Assembly (NCBI RefSeq): GCF_001904635.1
Contig: NZ_MRCB01000037.1
Location: 1-39,618 of the forward strand
DNA length: 39,618 nt
Reading direction: 5' to 3'
Origin: Hydrococcus rivularis NIES-593
Lineage (GTDB): Bacteria; Cyanobacteriota; Cyanobacteriia; Cyanobacteriales; Microcystaceae
Shown here: positions 26,101-34,503 of the stretch, piece after piece
Layout of the letters: each line of letters opens with the position of its first letter
How positions within the stretch are numbered: the first letter of the stretch is position 1
Program-made: the position numbers and the translations under genes
The notes under the pieces: generated by a model
What the model saw: only the letters and a program-made list of their open reading frames with translations
What the model was told of the DNA's origin: nothing
The model's database searches: none

Positions 26101-27385
26101 TGACCAAAACTTGACGAGCTTCTTCTAACCAATCTCTCAGAAATTTCCACCGATGCAGCAAGATTTCATGGATAATTTCTACTGAGTTCGTAGCGCGATC
26201 GCACTTTAACAAATTCCCTTCGATTAGTTGTACGATCGCCGCTTGACTGATTGTATCATTGAAGTTAGATAATTCTGCTCTTTGACTAACGGCAATTACC
26301 TCGCGCCCTGATTCTTCTACATCGACAATCTTTACTAGCTTTAAAAAAATTTTCTTGGCGGCTATTTGTTCTAATCTAGAGAGACTATTATAGACTCGAT
26401 TTGATTGATTTTGTAATGCCTTTTCAATCTTACCTAATTGCCTATAAGTGCTTAGTCTTAAAGTTCGCTTGTCAAGATCTTCACTTTGCCAAAGTAAGTT
26501 GAGTGCGTGTTGTAGTAGAGGTAAAGAGTAGTTACGATCTCGAATGTCTTTAAGAATTTCTGCTACTAATTCTTCTTCAAAAATTACTCCATTTTTGGCA
26601 GCGGGTTGCTCGATTGCTAAACGCAGAGAGTTGGGGTCTATATTGGCGATCGCTCGAATATTTTTTCGATCTATTATTATGTCTAAAAAGCGATTATAAG
26701 CACTGATTTTATCTAAAAATTCGGTTTGTATTGCTAGAATAATTTTTATTTTGACAAAACTCTCAGACGCCCGATCGAGATAATTATAGAGATGAATTAA
26801 ACTATCAATAAATTTATCGGTTTTTTCGGTAGCACTAATCGTAAAGAGTTCTTCAAAGCGATCGATAAAAACAAGCCAGTAACTTCCATCATTCTTGGCT
26901 TGTAAGGCTTGAAAAAATTTGCTCAGACCATCAACTTCTTCTTTAAGAATCAGTTCGGCTTCTTCTGGATTGCAATTTTGTTGAACGAGTGCCTTAAATA
27001 ACGATAGAAAAGGATTGCGATCGGGGTGACAAATAACCTCAATAAATTTTGATGGTAAATTGTTTCTAATTCTAGGAAGCAACCCCGATTGAATAACTGA
27101 TGTTTTCCCACTTCCCGAAGCTCCCAAAAGTAAAATTAAGTTTTTTTTGCATAAATCTTCGAGTAAGTGAAAAGTTAATTTGTCCCGACCGAAAAAATAA
27201 TCGCAATCTTTGGCTGTGAATGGCTTTAATCCTTTATAAGGTGAAGTCGAAATTAAAGGTCTACTTTTAATTTGCTCGGCAGAAATATCTAGAATCGGTG
27301 TTGGCGAAAAATGAAAAACATTCTGACCGTCGCTGAGGGTAATAGTTTGGTTATGAAACTGAGGATTGGTTGACTTCCAAGCCAT
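23138..27385 (-). CDS. nSTAND ATPase with 16 WD40 repeats and TPRs
   Basis: A 1415-aa signalling-type protein. Residues about 48-70 (SPYKGLKPFTAKDCDYFFGR) and the P-loop GASGSGKTS (88-96), with Walker B WLVFIDRFEELF (170-181), mark an nSTAND1 NTPase. A helical stretch follows to about residue 570. Then come 16 WD40 blades (about 577-1250), mostly 42 residues each with the GH...WD/WN core; blade 9 has a ten-residue insertion. The end (about 1290-1400) holds three or four TPRs. There is no caspase, TIR, nuclease or similar effector ahead of the NTPase; only about 45 residues precede it. Such proteins are thought to sense a ligand through the propellers and oligomerise. The ligand and output here are unknown. 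Confidence 0.93.
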   Translation of the reverse strand: MAWKSTNPQFHNQTITLSDGQNVFHFSPTPILDISAEQIKSRPLISTSPYKGLKPFTAKDCDYFFGRDKLTFHLLEDLCKKNLILLLGASGSGKTSVIQSGLLPRIRNNLPSKFIEVICHPDRNPFLSLFKALVQQNCNPEEAELILKEEVDGLSKFFQALQAKNDGSYWLVFIDRFEELFTISATEKTDKFIDSLIHLYNYLDRASESFVKIKIILAIQTEFLDKISAYNRFLDIIIDRKNIRAIANIDPNSLRLAIEQPAAKNGVIFEEELVAEILKDIRDRNYSLPLLQHALNLLWQSEDLDKRTLRLSTYRQLGKIEKALQNQSNRVYNSLSRLEQIAAKKIFLKLVKIVDVEESGREVIAVSQRAELSNFNDTISQAAIVQLIEGNLLKCDRATNSVEIIHEILLHRWKFLRDWLEEARQVLVIKKQLTEAADAWKILSQEDREQANTKLWYGSKLEKACELRNTWIFNLVVDGLSPDEDRFLDASLARQNQALKSKETQIQQLNRILDETKLREQAARAQNLLPVRPLEGLLLAIQTTGENADKFPQQMLPVVQTCLNSAMEIAKEQNIFQGHDDRVKAVAVSPDGQIIVSGSWDKTLRLWNRQGNAIGQPFRGHEGDVTSVAFSPDGQTIVSGSGDGTVRLWNLEGNAIARPFVGHQGDVTSVAFSPDGQTIVSGSGDGTVRLWNLEGNAIARPFVGHQGDVTSVAFSPDGQTIVSGSGDGTVRLWDRQGNPIGLPFEGHEGDVTSVAFSPDGQTIVSGGGDGTVRLWDLFGDFIGEPFRGHEDKVAAVAFSPDGEKIVSGSWDTTVRLWDLQGKTIGRPFRGHEDYVIAIAFDPEGKLIASGSSDKVVRLWDLFGNPIGQPLRGHTSSVRSLAFSPDGQTVISASTDKSVRLWDLQGNALHRPIQGHEVSVWSVAFSPTPVDKEGKEEIFATGGGDGTIRLWDLFGNLIGQPLRGHAGDVTSVAFSPDGQTIASGSWDRTIRLWNLAGNPVARPFQGHENDVTSVAFSPDGEKIASGSWDKTICLWDLKGNPIARPFRGHEGDVTSVAFSPDGEKIASGSWDKTICLWDLKGNPIARPFRGHEGDVTSVAFSPDGEKIASGSWDKTIRLWDLKGNLIARPFQGHRERVNSVAFSPDGQLIVSGSGDGTVRLWDLFGNPIGEPFRGHESYVTSVAFDRDGQTIVSGGGDGTVRLWDLFGNPIAQPFEIHKSEATSVAFSPNGQILVGGSLNGKVYLWRGGGWRSWLQVCCDRLRYHPAFKNPQTEIEKQACQVCQKHVWKPEATEWNKQGLLKLEGQDFQAALDYFNRALEIDPYHRGVLYNRARVYANLGNFQEAIRDLDRIIWAMPTHAAAYFYRSQCYAELGDRSLALKDCQQAVFLYQQQGQGANYQKAIAYLQKLQRENRTIE
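24093..24344 (-). repeat. two identical 126-bp WD40 coding units (blades 11-12 region)
   Basis: Bases 24093-24218 and 24219-24344 are identical over all 126 positions, by direct reading. They encode blades of the sequence type DVTSVAFSPDGEKIASGSWD. The neighbouring unit (from 23967) is similar but diverged. Confidence 0.93.
25251..25502 (-). repeat. two identical 126-bp WD40 coding units (blades 2-3 region)
   Basis: Bases 25251-25376 and 25377-25502 are identical over all 126 positions. They encode blades with DVTSVAFSPDGQTIVSGSGD. Both contain a HIP1 octamer. Confidence 0.93.
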
Positions 27386-27640
27386 AGCTGGTTCTAGTAA
27401 ATTTTAGGGTTGCAGGATTCTGGAGCTATTGCAGTTAAGATTTGCCACAAATACCAAATTACGAATTTTCAATTGTTAATTAAAATATATTCTCTTGCTT
27501 GTAATGAGAACCAATCGCGATCGCAAACTCGCCAAACTAAAACTTCTCCAACAGTCGGAATAGATAAAATGAGGGCGATCGGATTTAAGGGTTTCATGAT
27601 TTTTATGCTTGCAGCGCTTAAATTTATTAGAGCGCAAGAA

Positions 27641-28471
27641 TTAGCCAATCGAACAACCGAGACTCTGGGCAGTATTGTTGCGCGTATAAGCATTCCAAGT
27701 TCCTAACTCTTGGGCAGAACGACTGCATAGCATCGCTTTTGTTTCCTCGCTCAATCCCTGAGCCAGTGTAAAATCGGCTCCAGCTATACTCTGTAACTGT
27801 TCTAAACTTGCATTGGTCAAATCGGCCGCTCGCAAATCCGCTCCTTGTAACTCTGCCCCAATCAGTCGAGCATTCCGCAAACAAGCTCCTGTGAGAAAAG
27901 CGCCTTGAAGATTAGCTCCGCTCAAAGCTGCTCCCGCCAAATTCGCCCCTGTTAAATCTGCGCCGCTGAGGTAAGCACCTCGCAGATTCGCCCCGCGCAA
28001 ATCTGCCCCTCTAAGATTAGCAGTGTTGAGAAACGCGCCGCCTAAATTGGCTCCCGGTCCGACTGCACCAGAATTTTTGTAAGCAAATCCTTCAGTCCAA
28101 ACGGTTTGAGAATCGTATCTAGCTAGTTGCAGCCTAGCACCTTCGAGTCGAGCATCTTTGAGATTGCATTGCTCTAGGCGAGCGCGAAATAAGTAACTAT
28201 CTTCTAAATTAGCGCCTTCTAGGTTGGCGTTAATTAAATTCGCCCCCCGCAAGTCAGTGCCTTTGAGATTAGCGTTGCTGAGATTAGCGCCGCTGATGTT
28301 AGCGCCAATTAAATTAGCCCCTCTTAAATCGACACCAGACAAATCCATCTCAGTGAAATCCATTCCCTGTAGGTTGGCATTGGCAAGACTTTTACCTTGC
28401 TTGAGGGTTTGTAAGATGTCGCTAGATAAAGAATTCCAAGAACGAGAAGAGAACTGCGGGCGAATTGTCAT
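27641..28471 (-). CDS. pentapeptide repeat protein
   Basis: A 276-aa protein made almost wholly of A(D/N)LxX pentapeptides in two runs (about residues 30-115 and 140-225), for example LRGANLIGANISGANLSNAN and LRGADLRGANLRGAYLSGAD. They are separated by a loop around YDSQTVWTEGFAYKNSGAVG, and a 50-residue non-repeat end follows. The loop type recurs in cyanobacterial family members. The right-handed beta helix is the expected fold; function is unknown. I prefer ATG 28471 over a TTG at 28501 that would add ten residues. It is 82 bp downstream of bioB and 255 bp upstream of the nSTAND gene, all on the minus strand. Confidence 0.9.
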   Translation of the reverse strand: MTIRPQFSSRSWNSLSSDILQTLKQGKSLANANLQGMDFTEMDLSGVDLRGANLIGANISGANLSNANLKGTDLRGANLINANLEGANLEDSYLFRARLEQCNLKDARLEGARLQLARYDSQTVWTEGFAYKNSGAVGPGANLGGAFLNTANLRGADLRGANLRGAYLSGADLTGANLAGAALSGANLQGAFLTGACLRNARLIGAELQGADLRAADLTNASLEQLQSIAGADFTLAQGLSEETKAMLCSRSAQELGTWNAYTRNNTAQSLGCSIG

Positions 28472-28553
28472 AGAGTTTATCTGAAGGACGATTGATGTCA
28501 ATTATTCTAAAATTTGTGCGATCGCGACCCCGAGTTTTATTGATTTTCTTATA

Positions 28554-29624
28554 CTAAAGCTCGTTTACCTTTAGCTTAACTAACTTCGCAATCTCGACTG
28601 CGAACTCCGAACTCGGTAAAATCGAGCCATCGAGTGCCTCTAAGACAAATCCGGCATCGCGGAGCATTTCTAAGTCAGCACGGGCAGCTTGTCCGGCAGT
28701 AGTCAGATAATCGCCAATAAAAATAGAATTGGCTGGATATAAACCTAAAGGTTGGAGCGATCGCAAATGCACTTCTCTTCCTCCTGCAATTCTAATCTCC
28801 TGAGAAGGAAGGAGAAAGCGAAACAGACACAGAATTCGCAAACAGCGACGCGGGTTTAATTGTTGCACCTTGGCGAGGGGAGTTCCTGAGATGGGAATGA
28901 GAAAGTTAATCGGAACGCTAGTAACTTGCAACTCCCGCAGAGAAAGTGCCAAGTCGATGACATCATCATCTGATTCTCCCATACCGACAATTCCGCCGGA
29001 ACAGGTTGTAATGCCTGCCGTTTGGACGTTTTTTACTGTAGTGACACGATCGCTAAACGTATGAGTAGTGCATATATTAGGATGGTAGTTTTCTGAAGTA
29101 TTTAGGTTATGATTGACGCGATCGACTCCTGCCTCTGCTAGACGATGGGCTTGCTCTTGACTCAGGAGTCCCAGACATGCGCAGACTTTGAGGTCGTGTT
29201 TTGTCTTGATCTGGCGCACTGCCTCTAGAACCTTAGTAAAGACGGACTCGCTCGGAGAACGTCCCGAAATGACAAAACAAAACGTTCCTGCCCCTAATTG
29301 TGCCGCGCGATCGGCAGCAGCGAGAATTTTTTCCTGTGCTAGCAGGGGATATTTTTCGATTTCTGCGGTCGAAATTTTCGATTGAGAACAGTAATGACAA
29401 TCCTCTGGGCACAAACCACTCTGAGCATTGAGTAAAAAATGCAATCGCACTCGATTTCCCCAGTAGTGACGGCGCACGCGATAAGCTGCTGCTAGCTGTT
29501 CGAGTAAAACTTCATCGGGTGCTTGCAAGACTGCTTGTGCTTCTTGACGGGTTAAAAGTTCGCCTCTCACAGAGCGATCGGCTAGACTATTCCAGTCGGG
29601 TAAGTTGCCAGAGAATTCTGTCAT
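28554..29624 (-). CDS. bioB: biotin synthase BioB
   Basis: A 356-aa radical-SAM enzyme that inserts sulfur into dethiobiotin to give biotin. The radical SAM cluster motif is C72-x3-C76-x2-C79 in [13 protein letters not shown]. Later residues that bind the second [2Fe-2S] cluster are visible in [22 protein letters not shown] and the arginine in [11 protein letters not shown] placed the start at ATG 29624 ([11 protein letters not shown]); a TTG at 29651 in frame would add nine residues and seems unlikely. Length fits the family. No other biotin gene is adjacent, which is usual in cyanobacteria, where bio genes are scattered. Confidence 0.96.
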   Translation of the reverse strand: MTEFSGNLPDWNSLADRSVRGELLTRQEAQAVLQAPDEVLLEQLAAAYRVRRHYWGNRVRLHFLLNAQSGLCPEDCHYCSQSKISTAEIEKYPLLAQEKILAAADRAAQLGAGTFCFVISGRSPSESVFTKVLEAVRQIKTKHDLKVCACLGLLSQEQAHRLAEAGVDRVNHNLNTSENYHPNICTTHTFSDRVTTVKNVQTAGITTCSGGIVGMGESDDDVIDLALSLRELQVTSVPINFLIPISGTPLAKVQQLNPRRCLRILCLFRFLLPSQEIRIAGGREVHLRSLQPLGLYPANSIFIGDYLTTAGQAARADLEMLRDAGFVLEALDGSILPSSEFAVEIAKLVKLKVNEL

Positions 29625-29854
29625 AGGTGTTTTATTGCTTGCAGGGAACAAGTATTCATTGTTTTACCACAGAAGGAGTTTGTCTACGCATACAAAATCC
29701 TTGCTCAAAATACCTATGCGCTCAAATCTCCAGCAGCATATTATTTCAGCTATTTTGCTTTTCTTGAGTACGAGCCAACGATAAAGTAGTAACCAATCCG
29801 AACTTAAGTCTCGAAAAATCCAAATTATCGAAGAGAGGGCTTATATTAAGCAAA

Positions 29855-32119
29855 ATGGACGAACAATTGGAAGTATTTTTCTCATTATTTACACCTGTCA
29901 GCGACCTAGCTTCAGGAGAAATCGGTCGGAGGTTAGAAGCCGTTTTCGGTCGCCGTGGTAATGATAGCTTATATGCCTTTGCACCCGGCGCAGCTAGTCC
30001 GCCCCAAAATCAAAATGTCGATATTTTGTTCGGGGATATATTTGACAACACTTTAGAAGAATTTGAAGTTATTTTTGGTATCCAGACTAGCCCGCAAGGC
30101 GGCAATCCCTTACTGATTCTAGAGAGGAATATCCCCTCTGTAGGACGAGATCGTCACGTTCTCGGAGAGACCACCACACCTTACTATTTAGGCGACCCAA
30201 ATACCCTAACTACCTCGAATCTATTTGGGACTAATGAGTTTGCCGTCATTTACGATTTCGATCCCAATCAAGATACGATACAGCTCAACGGCTCAGCGCA
30301 GGATTATGTCTTGCTGGAAGTGAATAATTTGCAGGTTGAAGGAGTCTCACAGCCGTTTTTTGGCGAGGCGATTTTTTCGCTTAGACAAGGAGTCCCCGAC
30401 CTCGTCGGCTACGTGATTTCGAGAGATGAAGTCGATTTAAGTCTGACAGCTAATTATTTCGAGTATGTGGGCAACCAACCCCCACGAAGGCCAGAGCAGA
30501 GACGGGTTCAGCAATTAGGGGGAGCCGGACTCGAACTCGGAATTGACACAGCTACAGACCCTTCGGGTAATGTCTACGTAACCGGAACGACTACCGGGAC
30601 GATTCAAAATGGAAGCACCTCCGCAGGGTTCTCAGATTTCTGGGTAGCCAAATACGACAGAAATGGCAATCAGTTATTCGTTCGCCAGTTTGGCAGTTCC
30701 GATAATGACTCGGTCTTAGACATCGCCACGGACAGTGCCGGGAACATCTATCTAGCGGGAGCGACCCAGGGCAACTTGTTTGGTTCGAGGCAGTCACAAT
30801 CACAGGATTCCTATGTAGCCAAGTACGATAGCAATGGCAATCTTTTGTGGGGGCGGCAATTTGGTTCTAATGTAATCCCTAATACTTTTTCCAGTGCTGC
30901 CACATCTGTTGATGTGGATGCACAGGGAAATGTCACTGTAGGGGGATTGGGACTCAAAAACAACACTCGAACAAACATCTTTAATTTTCCCGTTCAGGAC
31001 GATTCCTACGCACTCAGATTCGACACTAATGGCAACCAGCAGTGGTTTACGGAGATTAGAAACCCCACAGCTCCTGCTCCTTTGAACGAAGCTCCCTTTT
31101 TTGACGAGGCATACGACGTTGCCGTCGATAGGAATGGCAATACCTACTTAGTCGGATGGACTCAGGGTTTAGTCAGAGAATCCGATCCCGGTCGAGAGGT
31201 TTCCAAGTATGATGTTTGGTTGGCAAGGCTCAATCCCAGCGGTCAGGTACAGTGGGTTCAACAGTTGGGGAGTCAAGATTTGGGTCTTGAATTTCCTTGG
31301 GGGGTTGACGTTGACAGCCAAGGCAATGTCTACGCAACCGGATGGACGACGGGCAATTTTCAGGCGGGTAGCCAAGCCAATACTGCATACGATATCTGGC
31401 TCGCCAGATTTAACCCAGCAGATGGCACGCCGACATGGATCGGACAGTTTGGCACTCCAGGCGATGATGGCTCCTTTTTAGCTGACATGGAGATCGACTC
31501 ACAAGATGGGATCTATATCACCGGATATACCGACGATAGGATTGGCGGACGCGGCAGAAATAGAGGAAGAAATGATGCTTGGGTGGCGAAGTTCGACACG
31601 GCAGGCAACAACCAGTGGATTCAACAGTTTGGAAGTGCGGGAACTGACTACGCGACAGGCTTGAGCGTAGACAACACTGGTAACCGAGTTAATGTGACCG
31701 GATTTACCGATGGTTCTTTGGAAAGAACCAATACTGAAGCGGTAGATGCCTGGTTCGCTCAGCTTGACGCAAGGAGAGGAAGACTGCAAAAAATAACTGG
31801 TTCTGCCAGGGATATGATTAGCGCCAACGAGCTGAGTACAGCGCCCACTGAGGCTCCCCAACTTGTTCCCAGCCAGCAACTTCCCGCTGGCGACAATTGG
31901 GCTAATCCCAGTTTGGGGGTTCCTGAAGGTGTTGCAGTAGACCAACGGCGAGTTGAATCTGCGCTCGCCCGCATCTTCGATCCCAATGCGGCAAACGGTT
32001 TCCCCAGAGCTTTGGGGAATGCGGTTAGAGATGATTTTGCTCACTTTCTCCAGCCCAGCGTCACTCAGGCTCCTGCCCTAGCTCCAACCCCAGCCGATGC
32101 CGATGTAGTTGTAGTTTAG
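29855..32119 (+). CDS. SBBP-repeat beta-propeller protein with RTX-associated N-terminal region
   Basis: A 754-aa protein without a classical signal peptide. Residues about 85-195 (RHVLGETTTPYYLGD, EFAVIYDFDPNQDTIQLNGSAQDYVL) resemble the module seen beside calcium-binding haemolysin repeats in cyanobacterial exoproteins. From about 215 to 640 there are roughly eight SBBP-type repeats: D-x-x-GN-x-Y-x-TG followed by D-W-V-A-K-Y-D-x-NGN and QFGS, which form a beta propeller. The C-terminus is Pro/Ala-rich and unstructured. Absence of a signal peptide with an RTX-like module suggests type I secretion, which is an inference. No secretion genes are beside it. The purine-rich AGAGAGGG at 29832-29839 may be the ribosome site, though it is far from the ATG. 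Confidence 0.85.
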   Translation: MDEQLEVFFSLFTPVSDLASGEIGRRLEAVFGRRGNDSLYAFAPGAASPPQNQNVDILFGDIFDNTLEEFEVIFGIQTSPQGGNPLLILERNIPSVGRDRHVLGETTTPYYLGDPNTLTTSNLFGTNEFAVIYDFDPNQDTIQLNGSAQDYVLLEVNNLQVEGVSQPFFGEAIFSLRQGVPDLVGYVISRDEVDLSLTANYFEYVGNQPPRRPEQRRVQQLGGAGLELGIDTATDPSGNVYVTGTTTGTIQNGSTSAGFSDFWVAKYDRNGNQLFVRQFGSSDNDSVLDIATDSAGNIYLAGATQGNLFGSRQSQSQDSYVAKYDSNGNLLWGRQFGSNVIPNTFSSAATSVDVDAQGNVTVGGLGLKNNTRTNIFNFPVQDDSYALRFDTNGNQQWFTEIRNPTAPAPLNEAPFFDEAYDVAVDRNGNTYLVGWTQGLVRESDPGREVSKYDVWLARLNPSGQVQWVQQLGSQDLGLEFPWGVDVDSQGNVYATGWTTGNFQAGSQANTAYDIWLARFNPADGTPTWIGQFGTPGDDGSFLADMEIDSQDGIYITGYTDDRIGGRGRNRGRNDAWVAKFDTAGNNQWIQQFGSAGTDYATGLSVDNTGNRVNVTGFTDGSLERTNTEAVDAWFAQLDARRGRLQKITGSARDMISANELSTAPTEAPQLVPSQQLPAGDNWANPSLGVPEGVAVDQRRVESALARIFDPNAANGFPRALGNAVRDDFAHFLQPSVTQAPALAPTPADADVVVV

Positions 32120-32285
32120 TGGGACTTAAAAAAACTGTGGTAAAAGACAGCTAAGATTTAAATAATGTAGGGAAACATGAAAGTTTATTGACAGGCAAGC
32201 TTGATAATAATGACACGATCGCGATCGCAGCCAACCCTAATTACTCGCAACAGAGAAACGATCGCGTGCAGACTTCTGATTGTCT

Positions 32286-33176
32286 TTAATTTGCTCCCAC
32301 AAACTCTAAAATCCGCTCTGCTGTTATCTGAGGCTGTTCTAGATGGGGAACGTGACCGCAATTTTCTATCCAAACGAGTTGGCTATTGGGGAGCAACTGC
32401 TCGAATTGCGTCGCTGCTTTCGTTCCCAAAATGCGATCGCACTTTCCCCATAAAATTAAGCTAGACTGCTGGATCTGCGATAGTTGAGTAGAAAAATTGC
32501 CATAACCGCCGCTTTTAGTGAAAGCAATCAACGCTTCTCGCCACCCCGGACAATTTAAGTGCAAAGCAGCACAGAGTTGAGCGTCTCGACTGGCAAAGCT
32601 TTTGTCATAGTAAGCGGCGCGACTGATGTTTTGACGGACTCTCGGATTGCGCAAAAACTCTGTTGCCCAGTAGTCCAAGGGAGGAAACATCAGTTTCCCT
32701 GCCATTGGAGAATTGCTTAATCCGGCACTATCTAAAAGAACCAATTTTTTGACGGCTTCTGGATAAGCTAGCGTAAAATCGATCGCGGTTGCCCCTCCCA
32801 TCGATGCCCCAACTAAAATAACGGGCTGTTGGATGAGAGTTTTCCAGAAATAGTAAAGATGGGCTTTAATCTGTGCTGGTGAAAACGATAATCCGGGAAG
32901 CCTTTCTGTAAAGCCAAATCCTAATAAATCGACTGCCCAAGTTTCGCTAGCTTGGGCTAATAGCGGCATCAAGCGACGAAATTCTAGGAGCGAACTATCA
33001 AACCCGTGCAGCAATAAAAATGGCGTTTTTCCCCTTCCCTGACGAGTGTAAGTCGTCGTTATGGATTGGGGACTGAGTGGCGTTGCGAGGACATGAGATT
33101 CGATTCGTTGAATCAGCGCGATCGAAGTCGATTCGGTTAGATTTTCGGCAATAGAGGCAATAAAACTGGGAAACAT
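32286..33176 (-). CDS. alpha/beta hydrolase
   Basis: A 296-aa serine hydrolase of the alpha/beta fold. The oxyanion loop is LLLHGFDSS (about residues 54-62), the nucleophile Ser125 lies in GASMGG, a likely acid is the Asp in WGKCDRILG and the catalytic His is in CGHVPHLEQP. The substrate cannot be read; relatives include esterases, haloalkane dehalogenases and lactonases. The N-terminal 25 residues are mildly hydrophobic but not a clear signal. The gene is transcribed toward the SBBP gene and stands alone. Confidence 0.92.
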   Translation of the reverse strand: MFPSFIASIAENLTESTSIALIQRIESHVLATPLSPQSITTTYTRQGRGKTPFLLLHGFDSSLLEFRRLMPLLAQASETWAVDLLGFGFTERLPGLSFSPAQIKAHLYYFWKTLIQQPVILVGASMGGATAIDFTLAYPEAVKKLVLLDSAGLSNSPMAGKLMFPPLDYWATEFLRNPRVRQNISRAAYYDKSFASRDAQLCAALHLNCPGWREALIAFTKSGGYGNFSTQLSQIQQSSLILWGKCDRILGTKAATQFEQLLPNSQLVWIENCGHVPHLEQPQITAERILEFVGAN

Positions 33177-33449
33177 AAAAGATAAAGCAAGTTATTAACA
33201 TTAATGCCAAATTATTGCAGTTTAAACCCAAGCACTCATTTTAGGTACTTTACAGACCAAAGAAACGTCTTTCCAAAAACATATTGCCATAAACGTTAAA
33301 AGTTTATTTTGTCATTCTCAGTGTAGTAGAACGTAACGAAGAATCCTGGTTGACTGACAAATCTTTGTCTGCTCATCCCTAAATCCCTTCTCCCACAAAG
33401 GGCGAAGGGACTTTAGTCCAAAGTCTTAAGTTGAGAGCCACTCTCCTGC

Positions 33450-33480
33450 TCTGGGAGAGGGGTTGGGGTGAGGGCGATCT
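33450..33480. repeat. short relative of the dispersed repeat at 4.2 and 39.5 kb
   Basis: CTCTGGGAGAGGGGTTGGGG followed by TGAGGGCGATC matches the core of the copy at 39500-39528, apart from one added A there. The ends seen in the other two copies are missing, so it is a truncated or independent member. Confidence 0.6.
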
Positions 33481-33665
33481 GAGTTTGGTCGCTCAACTAG
33501 CCCCAATCGTCCAATTTGGTTTCTCATCTAACTAAAAACTGCTGTAAGACCAATTCTAAAAAACGCTACAGATGCTTGATGCGAATTGTTAATTATTGAT
33601 TGCGAATTGTATAAGATGTTTCGCTTCGCGATCGCTCCGCTCAACATGACGAAGTGCTTTTTAGG

Positions 33666-33686
33666 CTCCGCCGCGAGGCGGCGGAG
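33666..33686. repeat. REP-like hairpin CTCCGCCGC/GCGGCGGAG
   Basis: A perfect nine-base stem with a GAG loop, followed by TACC. It shares CGGCGGAGTA with the hairpin at 20104-20124. Confidence 0.65.
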
Positions 33687-33848
33687 TACCTTGCACATAC
33701 TATACTTTTGTTGGGACTACCTGTTAAGTTAATTAATATTTAACACTTAATCAGAGAAAATTTAAAAATTAATTAATCTTTAATTTTTGAGTTGATTAAG
33801 ACACAGCTGTTAAAAAATTTAATAATGGATGTATTCTAAAAATTAATT

Positions 33849-34148
33849 ATGTCTAATTCAACCATTCGTGTTGTTGCCCGCGTAATAGCACTACCTGACA
33901 AAATAGAAGAATTAAAAGCAGTTCTTCTGCAAATTGTCGAACCTACTCGTCAAGAAGAAGGCTGTATTCAGTATGACTTATTTCAAAATCAGACCGATCC
34001 AACCGATTTTACTTTTGTAGAAGAATGGACGACTAAAGAAGCTTTAGACAAGCATTTGGCGAGCGAACATCTTCAAGCTGCCGTACAAAGAATAGATGGT
34101 TTAGTAGCTACCAATCCAGATATTCGTACTTATCATCAATTGAACTAA
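33849..34148 (+). CDS. putative quinol monooxygenase (ABM domain, YgiN-like)
   Basis: A 99-aa protein consisting of one antibiotic-biosynthesis-monooxygenase (dimeric ferredoxin-like) domain. Typical parts are VVARVIALPDKIEELKAVLL, the EPTRQEEGCIQYDLFQNQ strand and FVEEWTTKEALDKHLAS. Members include YgiN, a quinol monooxygenase of E. coli, and many small oxidoreductases; the substrate is not known here. It acts as a homodimer in the cytosol. The start at ATG 33849 follows an AT-rich leader without a clear ribosome site. It converges on the DUF2949 gene with 19 bp between the stops. Confidence 0.93.
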   Translation: MSNSTIRVVARVIALPDKIEELKAVLLQIVEPTRQEEGCIQYDLFQNQTDPTDFTFVEEWTTKEALDKHLASEHLQAAVQRIDGLVATNPDIRTYHQLN

Positions 34149-34167
34149 GTCAAGGTTTTACAAAAAC

Positions 34168-34359
34168 TTAGACATTTTCTGCCCAATCCCAAATTTTTTC
34201 TAGCTGCCGAAGATTAATTAATCCATACTTCCATAAAACCATCGGCAACACGGTAGGATTTTCTTGAGAATGACGTAGAGCAAGTTTGACGGAGTCGCCT
34301 GGAACGGCTAACTCTTCCACTAAAAATTTAATCAATCGTTGTTGTGTCTTAGTTTTCAT
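34168..34359 (-). CDS. DUF2949 family small protein
   Basis: A 63-aa protein starting MKTKTQQRLIKFLVEELAVP and ending LRQLEKIWDWAENV. The pattern of a basic N-terminal helix, the SVKLALRHSQENPTVLPMVLW centre and the closing helix is that of the cyanobacterial DUF2949 family, function unknown. I chose ATG 34359 rather than an upstream start at 34440, because the extra 27 residues (VEYIQLQVKIVSW) do not fit the family. GGAG lies only two bases before the ATG, so translation initiation looks weak. Confidence 0.8.
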   Translation of the reverse strand: MKTKTQQRLIKFLVEELAVPGDSVKLALRHSQENPTVLPMVLWKYGLINLRQLEKIWDWAENV

Positions 34360-34503
34360 CGCTCCAACCCAGCTAACAATTTTGACTTGAAGCTGAATAT
34401 ACTCAACCCATGTGTCAAATATATAAAGTTGATGTGTCAAGAAAGTGACAAGCGATTTTTACTAAGAACTAAGAACAAATTGCGATCGCTAAATTTTCAA
34501 GGG

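Larger units (their letters stand above)
33177..33848. other. 672-bp spacer rich in dispersed repeats, no gene
   Basis: The longest gene-free stretch of the window. It holds CCCTTCTCCC-loop-GGGCGAAGGG (about 33378-33402), a third relative of the 4.2/39.5-kb repeat (GGGAGAGGGGTTGGGGTGAGG at about 33453-33473), a HIP1 run with GCTCAACATGACGAAGTG (about 33628-33658) and a REP-like hairpin at 33666-33686. The final 150 bases are AT-rich and must contain the promoter of the ABM gene. No frame here looks like protein. Confidence 0.7.

Noticed and set aside
27469-27597. Minus-strand 42-codon frame (from ATG 27597, MKPLNPIALILSIPTVG) upstream of the nSTAND gene
   Set aside because: Some protein-like character, but no ribosome site, promoter or recognised family; evidence too thin to list as a gene.
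31499-32044. Minus-strand frame of 181 codons inside the SBBP gene
   Set aside because: It lies wholly inside a well-supported gene and has no recognisable domain or start signal.
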